A stretch of DNA of 64,000 nucleotides, taken from NCBI GenBank assembly GCA_005402585.1, contig BIFP01000007.1:124001-188000 (forward strand), given 5' to 3'. A model generated the notes under the pieces. That model searched no databases. It was not told where the DNA came from and worked only from the letters and a program-made list of their open reading frames with translations. Below, in pieces: positions 18,113 to 27,085 of the stretch (its first letter is position 1; each line of letters begins with the position of its first letter). This DNA comes from Micromonosporaceae bacterium KJ-029 (GTDB taxonomy: Bacteria; Actinomycetota; Actinomycetes; Mycobacteriales; Micromonosporaceae). Made by a program: the position numbers and the translations under genes.

Positions 18113-18942
18113 CCGCCACCGCCCACCGCACCGCACCCCGCCGCCCGTCCGCCGCCCGGCTCGGCCTGCACCGCGCGAGCATCGAACTGAAGGTGTTCTT
18201 CCGGGAACGCGACGCCGTGGTGTTCACCTTCGCCATGCCGGCGGTGATCCTCGTCCTGCTCGGCTCGATCTTCGACGGGATCTACTCGGGCAGCGACGTG
18301 ACCTCCGCCCAGTACCTCGCACCGAGCATGATCGCCGCCGGGGTCGCCTCGGCGACCTTCATCAACCTGGGCGCCGGCATCGCCGCCGACCGCGACGACG
18401 GCACCCTGCGCCGGCTGCGCGGGGCGCCGATGCCACCGTCCGCGTACTTCATCGGCAAGATCCTGATGGCGATGGTGATCACCGTCTGCGAGACGGTCCT
18501 GCTGCTCGGCGTCGGGGTGGTGGCCTTCGACCTGTCCCTGCCGACCGAGCCGGCCCGCTGGCTCACCTTCGGCTGGGTGTTCCTGCTCGGCGCCACCGCC
18601 TGCGCCCTGGCCGGCATCGCCGCCAGCAGCCTGGCCCGATCGGCGCGCAGCGCCGGTGCCGTGATGAACCTGCCCTACCTGGTGCTGGCCTTCATCTCCG
18701 GGGTCTTCTACACCCCGGTCGGGCAGCTGCCCGAACCGCTGGTCACCGTGGGCTCGCTGTTTCCGCTCAAGTGGATGGCGCAGGGCTTCCGCTCGGTGTT
18801 CCTGCCGGACAGCATCCTCCCCCAGGAGGTCGTACCCTCCTGGGAACACGGCCGGACCGCGCTCGTGCTCGCCGCCTGGTGCATCGGAGGAATGGTGCTG
18901 TGTCTGACCACCTTCCGCTGGCAGGGCCGGCGCGGCCGATGA
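18109..18942 (+). CDS. ABC-2 type transporter permease
   Basis: A 277-aa integral membrane permease of the ABC-2 family with about six hydrophobic helices. The FFRERDAVVFTFAMPAVILVLLGSIF segment opens the membrane domain, and the DDGTLRRLRGAPMPPSAYFIGKI segment is typical of daunorubicin-type export permeases. The GTG start overlaps the ATPase stop (GTGA). It should form a homodimer with the upstream ATPase. The substrate is unknown; the neighbouring sensor suggests a membrane-active compound or a membrane-state signal. Confidence 0.9.
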
Positions 18943-20219
18943 GCGTGGCGGTGCCGCCGACGGCCGGGGTGACGGCGGCCGAAGTAACGGCGAGTGGGGT
19001 CGTCGACGGGTGGCACGGGCGGTTCCGGCTCTGGGACGGCTACTTCGCGCTGGCGGGTGCCGGCATCGGCCTGGCGGTGGCCGCCGAAGGGTCGCGTCCA
19101 CTGGCCAACCGGATCGGCTTCGTCGTGCTCTTCATCGCCCTGGCCGGCTGGTACCTCGGCTTCGGCCGGCGGCTGATGCGCGAGTCCGTCGAGGACTGGC
19201 GCGGCTACCTCTACCTCGCCGGTGTCGCGCTGCTCTACGTGCCGGCGGTGCTGCTCACCGGCTCGGCCTCGTTCCTGCTGTTCGTGCTCTGCCCGCAGGT
19301 GTTCATGGTGCTGCCGGCGGCACCGGCGGTCGGCGCGGTGGTGCTGCTCAACTCGGTGCACATCATCGTCCTGGCCGTCCGCCTCCCGGACCTGAAACAC
19401 GTCGTCGCGCCGCTGCTGATCGCGCTGATCACCGTGTTCGTGGTTTGCGTACTGGGCATCTGGGCGCAGCGCACCGTCACCGAGAGCGGCCGGCGCGCCG
19501 AACTGATCGCCCAGTTGGAGCGGACCCGGGCGGACCTGGCCGAGATGTCACACCGGGCGGGGATCGCCGCGGAGCGCCAGCGGCTGGCCGCCGACATCCA
19601 CGACACGGTGGCGCAGGGCCTGTCCAGCGTGGTGATGCTCATCCAGGCCGCCGAGGCCGACCTCGACCGCGACCTCGGGCAGGCCCGCCGACACCTCGGC
19701 CTGGCCCGGCGCACCGCGCGGGAGAACCTGGTCGACGTACGTACGCTGGTCGCCGCCCTCACCCCGGCCGAACTCACCGGGTCCCCGCTGGAACAGGCGC
19801 TGCACCGGTTGGCCGAGCGGTTCACCCAGGAGACGGGGGTGCCGGTCAGCTGCACCGTGGACGTGGCCGCCGGTCGGGCCCTGAGCACCCCGACGGAGGT
19901 GGTGCTGCTGCGCGCGGCGCAGGAGGCGTTGACCAACATCCGCCGGCACGCCGACGCCACGGCCGTCGCCGTGCTGCTGCACAGCGACGACGACCGGGTC
20001 ACGCTGGAGGTCGGCGACGACGGGGGCGGGTTCGACGCTGGGACGGGCACCGGCGGTTCCGGCCCGGCCGGCGGCACCGACGGGCAGGAGCTGGCCGGCG
20101 GTGGTGGCTACGGGTTGGCCGGGATCCGGGCCCGGGTCGAGCAGGTGCAGGGCACCGTGGTCGTACGCTCGGCGCCCGGCGCGGGAACCACGATCCGGGT
20201 GGAGGTGCCGTACGAATGA
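18939..20219 (+). CDS. Two-component sensor histidine kinase, HisKA_3 (NarL-partner) type
   Basis: A 426-aa membrane kinase. Five or six transmembrane helices occupy about 30-175 with little extracytoplasmic sequence, as in intramembrane-sensing kinases. A coiled-coil-like linker follows (about 185-212). The HisKA_3 box is LAADIHDTVAQG with phosphoacceptor His221. The HATPase_c domain has EALTNIRRHADA (N box) and a glycine-rich DDGGGFD/GYGLAGIRAR region, separated by an unusual Gly/Thr-rich insert at about 368-390. The start overlaps the permease stop (ATGA). It is predicted to phosphorylate the next protein. Confidence 0.92.
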   Translation: MSVAVPPTAGVTAAEVTASGVVDGWHGRFRLWDGYFALAGAGIGLAVAAEGSRPLANRIGFVVLFIALAGWYLGFGRRLMRESVEDWRGYLYLAGVALLYVPAVLLTGSASFLLFVLCPQVFMVLPAAPAVGAVVLLNSVHIIVLAVRLPDLKHVVAPLLIALITVFVVCVLGIWAQRTVTESGRRAELIAQLERTRADLAEMSHRAGIAAERQRLAADIHDTVAQGLSSVVMLIQAAEADLDRDLGQARRHLGLARRTARENLVDVRTLVAALTPAELTGSPLEQALHRLAERFTQETGVPVSCTVDVAAGRALSTPTEVVLLRAAQEALTNIRRHADATAVAVLLHSDDDRVTLEVGDDGGGFDAGTGTGGSGPAGGTDGQELAGGGGYGLAGIRARVEQVQGTVVVRSAPGAGTTIRVEVPYE

Positions 20220-20836
20220 TCACCGTGCTGCTGGTGGACGACCATCCGCTGGTCCGCGCCGGCGTGGCCGGCATGCTGGCCGGGGCGGACGACATCGACA
20301 TCGTCGGCGAGGCCGGCGACGCGGCCGAGGCGGTGGCGGCCGTCCGGGCCCGACGCCCCGACGTCGTCCTGATGGATCTGCGGCTGCCCGGCGGCGACGG
20401 GGTCACCGCCACCGCCCGGATCCTCGCCCAGTCCCCGGACACCCGGGTGGTGGTGCTCACCACCTACGAGACCGACGCCGACATCCTCCGCGCCGTCGAG
20501 GCCGGCGCCGCCGGCTACCTGCTCAAGGACGTCTCGCGCGCCGACCTGGTCAACGCGGTACGCACCGCCGCGCGCGGCGGCACCGTACTCGCGCCGTCGG
20601 TGGCCACCCGGCTGCTGCACCAGGTCCGCCGGCCCGCCGGGCGGGACACCCTGTCCCCACGGGAGGTGGAGGTGCTCCGGCTGGTCGGCCGTGGCCTGTC
20701 CAACGCCGAGATCGGCCGGGAGCTGCACATCAGCGAGGCGACCGTGAAGACGCACCTGCTGCGTTCCTTCAACAAACTCGGCGTCTCGGACCGTACCGCC
20801 GCGGTCACCACCGCGATGGCAGCCGGCCTGCTGTGA
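20216..20836 (+). CDS. LuxR/NarL-family response regulator
   Basis: A 206-aa response regulator. The receiver domain has the acidic pair D8-D9 and phosphoacceptor D54 (VLMDLRLPGGDG), with Thr/Lys switch residues in LTTYETDAD and YLLKDVS. The C-terminal LuxR-type HTH is LSPREVEVLRLVGRGLSNAEIGRELHISEATVKTHL. It overlaps the kinase stop codon (ATGA), making a cognate pair. The inverted repeat at 17190-17219 is the obvious candidate binding site for autoregulation. Confidence 0.94.
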   Translation: MITVLLVDDHPLVRAGVAGMLAGADDIDIVGEAGDAAEAVAAVRARRPDVVLMDLRLPGGDGVTATARILAQSPDTRVVVLTTYETDADILRAVEAGAAGYLLKDVSRADLVNAVRTAARGGTVLAPSVATRLLHQVRRPAGRDTLSPREVEVLRLVGRGLSNAEIGRELHISEATVKTHLLRSFNKLGVSDRTAAVTTAMAAGLL

Positions 20837-20872
20837 GCCGGTAGCCGGCGACCGCCGTCGCGCCGCGCTCGA

Positions 20873-20878
20873 TAACCT
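20873..20878 (+). promoter_or_regulatory. -10 element of a probable leaderless promoter (HAD gene)
   Basis: TAACCT ends 6 nt before a GTG at 20885, with no Shine-Dalgarno sequence. This element helps decide the start of the following gene. Confidence 0.45.
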
Positions 20879-20884
20879 GTGCCG

Positions 20885-21475
20885 GTGATGCTGCCCCTGC
20901 CCGCCGGCGAGTTCCAGGCGTACCTGTTCGACTGCGACGGCACCATCGTCGACTCGATGCCCCAGCACTACACGGCCTGGCGGCAGACCCTGGACGAGTG
21001 GGGCTGCGCCTTCCCCGAGGAGCTGTTCTACGCCTGGGCCGGGCGGCCGACGGCCGACATCGTCGCCGAGCTCAACGAGCAGCAGCGCCTGAACATGCCG
21101 GTGGAGACGGTCATCGCCGACCGGGAGGCCCGCTTCCAGCGGCTGCTGCCCACGGCGACCGGCATCCCCGGGGTGCTGCACCACATCGACGACGCGCACG
21201 GGCGGATCCCGTTCGCCGTGGTCTCCGGCAGCACCCGGGACGCCGTCACCGCCTCCCTCGACGCGCTCGGCATCCTGGACCGGTTCGACGTGCTGGTCTG
21301 TGCCGGAGACTACGCTCGTCCCAAGCCCGACCCGGAGCCGTTCCTACGCGCCGCCGAACTGCTCGGCGTACCCCCGCGCTCCTGCCTGGTCTTCGAGGAC
21401 GCGGACCTGGGCATCGAGGCCGCCGAGGCGGCCGGCATGGCCGCGGTACGGGTGCCGCAACCTCGCCAGGGCTGA
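20885..21475 (+). CDS. HAD-superfamily phosphatase, beta-phosphoglucomutase-like
   Basis: A protein of about 196 aa in HAD subfamily IA with an alpha-helical cap. Motif I is FDCDGTIVDS, motif II is VVSGSTRD, the motif III Lys is in DYARPKPDPEPF and motif IV is VFEDADLGIEAA. The GxVxDS-type motif I and the cap resemble beta-phosphoglucomutase and YqaB-like sugar-phosphate phosphatases; the substrate is unproven. Start candidates are GTG 20879, GTG 20885 and ATG 20888. None has a ribosome binding site, and 20885 is chosen from its -10 spacing. It is not overlapped by the preceding operon. Confidence 0.87.
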   Translation: MMLPLPAGEFQAYLFDCDGTIVDSMPQHYTAWRQTLDEWGCAFPEELFYAWAGRPTADIVAELNEQQRLNMPVETVIADREARFQRLLPTATGIPGVLHHIDDAHGRIPFAVVSGSTRDAVTASLDALGILDRFDVLVCAGDYARPKPDPEPFLRAAELLGVPPRSCLVFEDADLGIEAAEAAGMAAVRVPQPRQG

Positions 21476-21734
21476 GAGACTGCGCGACTTGCTCAAGATG
21501 TCCGCAAGTTAGCGCCGTCACAGTTCTCCCTCGGGTCGGAAAGCGCCATCCTGGTGGAACCGGTGCCGGCGACCCCATCGCCGCCCCGCACCGGCGTACC
21601 TGAAACGGGGGTCGCGCTCCGCCATCAACGAGGCTGGCGTAGCGCGATCAGGGGCGCCTTCGGGAGGCCATCCGGACCCGGATGTCGGTACCCGGTCCTA
21701 TGCTGCGGTCGACCACCGAAGGAAGGCCGACGTC

Positions 21735-22859
21735 GTGGCACCCACCGGATCGACGGCGCTGACCGGCGCCGAGGCGCTCGCCCTGCGGATGACCGCTCTC
21801 CTGCTGCGCCCCCATCCGACCGCCTCCCCGCCCGGCAGCGTGGCCGAGGTGGTGGAGTGGTTCGGCGCCATGCAGGCGCAGGACCTGGCCAGCGGCATGT
21901 GGTCGCTGGGGGTACGCCTGCCCGGTTCCACCCACGCCGACGTACACGCCGCGCTGGAGCGCCGGGAGGCCCTGCGTACCTGGCCGATGCGCGGCACCAT
22001 CCACCTCGTGCCGGCCCGGGACGCCCGCTGGTTGCTGGAGCTGACCGGCGTACGCGCCCTGGCCGGGGCGGCTCGGCGGCGGGAGTTCCTCGGCCTGTCC
22101 GAGGCCGAGGCCGACCGCGCCGCCGACGTGCTCGGCAACACCCTGGCCGGCGGCGGCCGGCTGACCCGCGCCGAGTGCGTGGCCACGCTGGTCGAGGCCG
22201 GCATCGACGGCGCCGGCCAACGCGGCTACCACCTGCTGTGGTACGCGGCCCAACGCGGCGTCACCTGCATCGCCCCCAACATCGGCACCGAGCAGACGTT
22301 CACCCTGCTCGACGAGTGGGCGCCCGGTCAGCACCAGCCCGACCGGGACGAGGCGCTGGCCACCCTGGCTCTGCGCTACTTCCGCAGCCACGGCCCCACC
22401 ACCCGGCAGGACTTCGCCGGCTGGACGGGCCTGACCGCCACCGACGCGAAACGGGCCATCGCCGCCGCCGGCGACGACCTGACCACCGTCCTGGTCGACG
22501 GCGCCGAGGCGGTGCTGCACACGCCGTTGCTCGACGCGCCCCGCGCGACGGTGGACGACATGCTGGTCCTGCCCGGCTTCGACGAGTACCTGCTCGGCTA
22601 CAAGGACCGCACGCTGATGGTCGACCCCGAGCACAAGCAGGCCATCATTCCCGGTGGCAACGGGGTCTTCCAGGCCACCGTCGTGCGCGGCGGCCGGGTG
22701 GTCGGCACCTGGAAACGCAGCCTGGCCAAGACCCGGGTCACCCTGACCGTGAACCCCCTGGTCGACCTGGAACCCAGCACGCGCAAGCGGGTCGAGGAGG
22801 CCCTCGGCCGGTACGCCGACTTCCTCGCCCTGCCGCCCCGGGTGACCTGGCCGGACTGA
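21735..22859 (+). CDS. Winged-helix DNA-binding protein, AlkZ/YcaQ-like DNA glycosylase family
   Basis: A 374-aa protein of the HTH_42 (DUF1006) superfamily, three tandem winged-helix domains, which includes the interstrand-crosslink glycosylases AlkZ and YcaQ/AlkX. Near the N-terminus the segment W42-FGAMQAQD contains Q47-A-Q49. That fits the Q-x-Q catalytic motif described for AlkZ, as opposed to Q-x-D in YcaQ. The segment [15 protein letters not shown] is a C-terminal family signature. It is predicted to excise alkylated or crosslinked bases. The GTG at 21735 has GAAGGAAGG upstream, and TATGCT (21699-21704) is a plausible -10. No toxin biosynthesis cluster is seen nearby. Confidence 0.8.
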   Translation: MAPTGSTALTGAEALALRMTALLLRPHPTASPPGSVAEVVEWFGAMQAQDLASGMWSLGVRLPGSTHADVHAALERREALRTWPMRGTIHLVPARDARWLLELTGVRALAGAARRREFLGLSEAEADRAADVLGNTLAGGGRLTRAECVATLVEAGIDGAGQRGYHLLWYAAQRGVTCIAPNIGTEQTFTLLDEWAPGQHQPDRDEALATLALRYFRSHGPTTRQDFAGWTGLTATDAKRAIAAAGDDLTTVLVDGAEAVLHTPLLDAPRATVDDMLVLPGFDEYLLGYKDRTLMVDPEHKQAIIPGGNGVFQATVVRGGRVVGTWKRSLAKTRVTLTVNPLVDLEPSTRKRVEEALGRYADFLALPPRVTWPD

Positions 22860-22939
22860 CTCCTGCGGGGCGAGCCGGGTCGTTCTGCCCACGGCGAAGA
22901 CCCTTGGCGACCTCGCCGCGCCGCTGGTTGGCTGGCGAC

Positions 22940-23944
22940 ATGGAGATCCTGGTGCTGGGAGGCACCGCCTGGCTCGGGCGTGAGGTGGCCCGCCAGGCGG
23001 TCGAGCGAGGCCACGCGGTCACCTGCCTGGCCCGGGGCGAGAGCGGGCAGGTGGCACCGGGTGCCGTCCTCGTTGCCGCCGACCGGAGTGACCCGACGGC
23101 GTACGACGCGCTGCGCGGCCGGGACTTCGACGCCGTGGTCGAGGTGTCCTGGCAGCCCGGCTTCGTCCGGGGCGCGCTGCGGGCGCTGGGCGCCCGGGCC
23201 CGGCACTGGAGCTACGTCTCCTCGGGCAACGTCTACGCCACCCACGACACCCCCGGCGCCGACGAGTCGGCCGCCACCCTGCCGCCGACCGACCGGGACA
23301 CCGCCGACCGCGAGCAGTACGGCGAGGCGAAGGTCGCCTGCGAGGAGGCGTCCACGACCGAGATCGGCGATCGCCTGCTGGTGGCCCGGGCCGGGCTGAT
23401 CGGCGGCCCCGGCGACAACTCCGGTCGTACCGGCTACTGGGTGGCCCGCGCCGCCCGTGATCCGCAGGCGCCGATGCTGGTGCCCGGCACCCCCGACCTG
23501 CTCACCCAGGTCGTCGACGTACGTGACCTGGCCGCCTGGCTGCTGGACTGCGCACACGCCGGGACGGTCGGGACGTACAACGCCGTGGGGCCGGTGGTGT
23601 CCTTCGGCGAGTGGGTCGAGCAGTGCCGCGCCGTCGGCGGGCACACCGGCTCGGTCGTGCACGCGGATCCGGCCTGGTTGGTGGCGCAGGGCGTGGTGCA
23701 GTACATGGGCCCGGAGTCGCTGCCGATGTGGCTGGTCGAACCGGGTTGGGCGGGTTGGGGGGCGCGCAGCGGCGCGGCGGCGGTCGCCGCCGGGCTGCGC
23801 CACCGCCCGCGCGCCGAGCTGTTGGCCGACACCCTGGCATGGGAGCGGCAGGAGGGGCTGCACCGCGAGCGGCGGGCCGGGCTGAGCGCCGGCCGCGAGG
23901 CCGAGCTGCTCGCCGCGCTGACCCGGCCAGCGGAGCGGGGCTGA
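22940..23944 (+). CDS. NAD-dependent epimerase/dehydratase (extended SDR)
   Basis: A 334-aa extended short-chain dehydrogenase/reductase. The N-terminal nucleotide-binding loop is LGGTAWLG, a YVSSGNVYA Ser segment follows, and the catalytic pair is in [10 protein letters not shown] (Tyr and Lys four apart). Residues after about 210 form the substrate domain ([14 protein letters not shown]). It may act on a nucleotide sugar or a small carbonyl compound; the substrate is not evident. The start ATG at 22940 lacks a clear ribosome binding site. It is separated from the AlkZ-like gene by 80 nt. Confidence 0.87.
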   Translation: MEILVLGGTAWLGREVARQAVERGHAVTCLARGESGQVAPGAVLVAADRSDPTAYDALRGRDFDAVVEVSWQPGFVRGALRALGARARHWSYVSSGNVYATHDTPGADESAATLPPTDRDTADREQYGEAKVACEEASTTEIGDRLLVARAGLIGGPGDNSGRTGYWVARAARDPQAPMLVPGTPDLLTQVVDVRDLAAWLLDCAHAGTVGTYNAVGPVVSFGEWVEQCRAVGGHTGSVVHADPAWLVAQGVVQYMGPESLPMWLVEPGWAGWGARSGAAAVAAGLRHRPRAELLADTLAWERQEGLHRERRAGLSAGREAELLAALTRPAERG

Positions 23945-23990
23945 GCCGAGGGCGGCGGATCCGGTCGCCGACCGGCGTGTCACCCAGGGA

Positions 23991-24020
23991 TTGCGCAGCA
24001 AATTCATCGGCGCGGATAAT
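23991..24020 (+). promoter_or_regulatory. Candidate sigma-70-type promoter of the MauE/TlpA-like operon
   Basis: TTGCGC (23991-23996) and GATAAT (24015-24020) are separated by 18 bp. They lie about 45 bp upstream of the first gene of the operon and are followed by a purine-rich leader with a GGGGGAAGG ribosome binding site. Confidence 0.5.
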
Positions 24021-24064
24021 GTGGGGTTACCACGTGCCATACCTGCGGGGGAAGGTGGTGGGGG

Positions 24065-24772
24065 ATGGCTGTCGCCACGACATCTGTCGCACACCGCGCC
24101 ATGGACGGCCGCCGGTTCCTCCTCAGCGGCCCACTCGACTTGAGCGCACCATTCACCTCGGTGGTCGAGCTGACCGTCGCCGGCCGGCTGCACGAGTTCA
24201 CGGCCGGCTCGGTCGGCCTGGCCGACGAACTGGCGCAGTCGCTCGGCGTCACCCGTTTCGACGAGGAGCTCACCTATCAGGGCGGCGCCCTGCTGATCGC
24301 ACGCGCGAGATCGTACGACCCGCAGATCCGGCTCAGCGAGGAACGGCTGGTCGCAGCGTGGCGAGGGCGCCGGTACTGCCTCGTCACCCAACTGTACGGT
24401 GCCTCGACCTCCGATCTGCTCGCGGTGCTGCGGACAGTGCGGATCGCGGAGCACGAAGACGGTCTCGCGGTGCGCCCCGACACCAGGGCCGGAAGCCGGT
24501 TCGCGGCGCCAGCAACAGTGATCAAGCAGGTGCCCGGGCTCGGCCTGCTGGACATGACGGCGCTCACCGCGGAGCGCACGCGACAGTTGCCGTCGTGGCG
24601 AGGGCTGTCGACCCGAGCCGGGGAACTCTTCCGGGACGACCTCGCGGACGGCAAGCCCTACTTCGTCCTCGCCGCCACGGACACCTGGGTGACCGTGCTG
24701 CCACTGGCCGACACGGTGCTCGACCAGGTACCGACCCTGCTGGACCGGCTACGTGTCCAGTCGGGCAAGTGA
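24065..24772 (+). CDS. Protein of unknown function, first gene of the MauE/TlpA-like operon
   Basis: A 235-aa protein that I do not recognise. There is no signal peptide or membrane segment. The N-terminal half contains a strand-rich segment (RRFLLSGPLDLSAPFTSVVELTVAGRLHEF), and the C-terminal half ends with a helical ATDTWVTVLPLADTVLDQVPTLL stretch. It has a single cysteine, so it is unlikely to be a redox enzyme itself. GGGGAAGGTGGTGGGG precedes the ATG. The next gene starts 6 nt after its stop, so it is surely co-transcribed with the MauE-like, TlpA-like and Cys-rich genes. A regulatory or cytosolic assembly role in that system is an inference only. Confidence 0.75.
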   Translation: MAVATTSVAHRAMDGRRFLLSGPLDLSAPFTSVVELTVAGRLHEFTAGSVGLADELAQSLGVTRFDEELTYQGGALLIARARSYDPQIRLSEERLVAAWRGRRYCLVTQLYGASTSDLLAVLRTVRIAEHEDGLAVRPDTRAGSRFAAPATVIKQVPGLGLLDMTALTAERTRQLPSWRGLSTRAGELFRDDLADGKPYFVLAATDTWVTVLPLADTVLDQVPTLLDRLRVQSGK

Positions 24773-24778
24773 GGCGTC

Positions 24779-25348
24779 GTGTCGGCCCTGCTCGCCAGCG
24801 TCGCGGCGTACACCGTGCTGCTCACTCTGCTCACCGCCTGCGGTGAGCACCTCTCGAAGCCGGCGACGCTGTCGGCGGCGCTGGCCGCCCACCGGGTGGT
24901 GCCCGCGCCGTCCACCGTCGCGGCGGTGGTCATCGCGACCGAGGGCCTGCTCGGCGCGGCCGGAGTCGTCGCCCTGCTCCGCGCCGACGGAGGCCGGCTG
25001 CTGGGCGTGGTCCTGGCCGGCGCTGCCGCACTCTTCGCCGCGTACGCGGGTTACGGCCGGTACGTGCGGTCGACCGGGCGGGCCGTCCCCTGCGGATGCT
25101 CCCGGGTGGAACTGCCGATGAGCGGCTGGGTGGTGGCACGCGCTGGCACGCTCGCCGGCATGGCGCTGGTCGGGTCACTGCTGTCCGGCGCGGTCGTGCC
25201 GGTGGGCCGATTCGGCACCACACTCACGATCGTCCTGCTCGCCGCGGCGACGTTCGCCGCCCTCCTGGCCCACCTGCCCGCCGCCATGCACGACCCGACT
25301 CCGGATCAACCGCCCGCGCGGGCGGGACGAGGAGGCGTACCCGGATGA
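24779..25348 (+). CDS. MauE-like membrane redox protein
   Basis: A 189-aa membrane protein with four or five hydrophobic helices and a PCGCSR motif after helix 3, matching the MauE/DoxX-related redox-associated membrane family. In methylamine utilisation operons, MauE and MauD are needed to form the six disulfides of the MauA subunit. A further CGEH motif (TACGEHL) lies in the first loop. The GTG start has GAGG upstream and is 6 nt from the preceding stop. The downstream TlpA-like gene overlaps it (ATGA), so the two proteins are likely to work as a pair that passes oxidising equivalents across the membrane. Confidence 0.85.
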   Translation: MSALLASVAAYTVLLTLLTACGEHLSKPATLSAALAAHRVVPAPSTVAAVVIATEGLLGAAGVVALLRADGGRLLGVVLAGAAALFAAYAGYGRYVRSTGRAVPCGCSRVELPMSGWVVARAGTLAGMALVGSLLSGAVVPVGRFGTTLTIVLLAAATFAALLAHLPAAMHDPTPDQPPARAGRGGVPG

Positions 25349-25881
25349 GTTTCCAGACGAGCGCGCTGATCCTGAGCTGGATCGCGATCCTGCTGCTTGC
25401 CCTCGTGGTGTCCGGCCTGGTCCGTCAGGTGCACGCCCTGTCCAACGGCACCGCCGGCCGCTCCGGGTCCGTCGGCCTGCGGCCCGGTTCACCAGCGCCC
25501 CGGTTCCGTGACCTGGCGCCGCCGTCCCCGGCCACCCTGGTCCTGCTCTTCCTGGACGACGGCTGCGCGACCTGCGACCAACTGCTCGACGAGGCCACCG
25601 AACAGGCCCAACGGAGCGACGGCACGATTCGAGTCCTCTACCGGCACACCGTCCCGCCGCGAGTGGCCGACCTGCCGCTGACCGTCCTCGGCGAGCAGGC
25701 GGAGCTGTTCGACCGGTACGACGCCATCGCCACCCCGTTCGCGGTCGTGGTCGACCCGACCGGGCACATCCGGCGATCCGAACCCGTCGGCTCCCGCGCG
25801 GCACTGCGTCACCTGCTCGACCAGAGCGACGATGCCACCGGGCCGACCGTGCCCTCCAGTGAACGGGGAGGCGGGTTGTGA
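25345..25881 (+). CDS. Membrane-anchored thioredoxin-fold protein, MauD/TlpA-like
   Basis: A 178-aa protein with an N-terminal membrane anchor (about 8-27) and an extracytoplasmic thioredoxin-like domain. The redox motif is C74-A-T-C77 within LFLDDGCATCDQLLDE, and the cis-Pro region is ATPFAVVVDPTGHIRR. This matches MauD and other TlpA-family thiol-disulfide proteins. It overlaps the MauE-like gene (ATGA) and the following Cys-rich gene (GTGA), so all three are translationally coupled. Its probable role is disulfide formation or isomerisation in the Cys-rich exported product of the next gene. Confidence 0.88.
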   Translation: MSFQTSALILSWIAILLLALVVSGLVRQVHALSNGTAGRSGSVGLRPGSPAPRFRDLAPPSPATLVLLFLDDGCATCDQLLDEATEQAQRSDGTIRVLYRHTVPPRVADLPLTVLGEQAELFDRYDAIATPFAVVVDPTGHIRRSEPVGSRAALRHLLDQSDDATGPTVPSSERGGGL

Positions 25882-26822
25882 TGATCACCCTCGACGCCGT
25901 GCCCACGCTGCGGGGCCCGGACCCGGGTACCGGCACCGCGCCCCGGCAGCGCCCGCCGACGAGTCCGATCAGGAGTCGTCTCACCACCTCCTGGGCGCTG
26001 TCCCGCCGCACGCTGCTGCAGGCCGGCACCGCGCTGGGACTGACCGCGTTGAGCATCTTCCCGGCCGCCCGCCGCGCCTACGCGGACGGATACACGATCT
26101 ACAGCGGGTGCCCGACGTACGCCAGCAACCACAACTGTTCTCCCGGCTGCGGTCCCAGCCCGATCTTCGCCGCCGCATGCAACACCAGCGGTACGCACAC
26201 CGGGTTCCACAAGAACGACGGCACGACCTGGAAACTGCGGCCGAACCAGTGTTACGGCGGCACGTACGACGGCTGGCTGTGGCGCTACCAGGGCGCATGC
26301 GGCGCATGCGCCTGCTCGGTGGAGCGCCGCTGCCACGACGGGTACCGAAAGACGAGCTCAGGCTGGGTCAGGTCGATCTGTCGCTGGAACACCAAGTGCG
26401 GGTGCCTCACGTCGGTCAGCTGGCCCGTCACCCAGCGCGGCCACACCGGCCCGAACGTCTACACCGTGCAGCATCTGTTGACGGTGCGGGGCTATCCCAC
26501 CACGGTCGACGGTATCTTCGGCAGCGGCACCCAGACCAAGGTGAAGCAGTTCCAGACGGCCAAGGGCATCACGGCGACCGGCAACGTCGCCACCCTGACG
26601 TGGCCCGCCCTCGTGATCAGCGTGCGCTCCGCCAGCACCGGGCACGCCGTGCGCGGCGCCCAGCGGCAACTCAACAAGCACGCGTACGGGCTGGTCGTCG
26701 ACGGGGTCTTCGGTGCGGCGACCAATGCCGCAGTACGCGACTTCCAGCGCAAGAACGGGCTCGCCGTCGACGGCGTCATGGGAGTGAGCACCTGGCGCAC
26801 GATCGTCGGCGGCGCCGTATGA
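25878..26822 (+). CDS. Tat-exported 12-cysteine protein with two peptidoglycan-binding repeats
   Basis: A 314-aa exported protein. The twin-arginine signal is S42-R-R-T-L-L followed by a hydrophobic core, with probable cleavage after Ala-Tyr-Ala (67-69). Residues 70-180 form a domain with exactly 12 cysteines (78, 87, 91, 101, 125, 141, 144, 146, 152, 168, 174, 176) and five tryptophans (118, 133, 135, 163, 170). Two PG_binding_1 repeats follow (about 187-243 and 249-310; VDGIFGSGT and VDGVFGAAT). Tat export, 12 cysteines and MauE/MauD-like neighbours recall MauA, the methylamine dehydrogenase light chain with six disulfides and a Trp-derived cofactor. I cannot show homology, however, and MauA has no cell-wall repeats. 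The start is GTG 25878 or ATG 25881. No large-subunit gene is nearby. Confidence 0.85.
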   Translation: MMITLDAVPTLRGPDPGTGTAPRQRPPTSPIRSRLTTSWALSRRTLLQAGTALGLTALSIFPAARRAYADGYTIYSGCPTYASNHNCSPGCGPSPIFAAACNTSGTHTGFHKNDGTTWKLRPNQCYGGTYDGWLWRYQGACGACACSVERRCHDGYRKTSSGWVRSICRWNTKCGCLTSVSWPVTQRGHTGPNVYTVQHLLTVRGYPTTVDGIFGSGTQTKVKQFQTAKGITATGNVATLTWPALVISVRSASTGHAVRGAQRQLNKHAYGLVVDGVFGAATNAAVRDFQRKNGLAVDGVMGVSTWRTIVGGAV

Positions 26823-26998
26823 CCGGTCAGCAGCCACCCGTGCGACCGGTTCCGCCGTTGCGCCGCTGGGCCACCGACCCGCTCGGACCCGTCCTGCTGC
26901 TCACCGTCAGCGCGATGATCACCGCCGCGTACGGGCACGTGCTCACCTGGGCGGTGGTTGGCGGGCTGGCCGGCTACACCCTCTCCGGCTCGGTTTGA
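26819..26998 (+). CDS. Small two-helix membrane protein, possibly the 5' part of a split gene
   Basis: A 59-aa product with a Pro-rich start and two hydrophobic segments (about 22-38 and 40-56). The ATG overlaps the stop of the Cys-rich gene (ATGA), so it belongs to the same operon. Its TGA stop (26996-26998) is followed in the same reading frame by nearly 200 codons of membrane-protein sequence without any ATG or GTG for 38 codons. This suggests that the original gene ran from 26819 to 27583 and acquired a nonsense mutation, or that the TGA is read through or is a sequencing error. Confidence 0.5.
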   Translation: MTGQQPPVRPVPPLRRWATDPLGPVLLLTVSAMITAAYGHVLTWAVVGGLAGYTLSGSV

Positions 26999-27085
26999 AC
27001 CCGCAACAGCGCGTACGCGCTGGCCTCGCCGGGGCGGCGAGATCGGGTTCCCCAGGGCAGGCTCCTCAGCCTGTTCGTCCTCGGG

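Noticed and set aside
26280..26420. The short GGCGCATGCGGCGCATGCG tandem in the Cys-rich gene as a repeat element
   Set aside because: It is simply the codons for the CGACAC cysteine cluster and occurs once.
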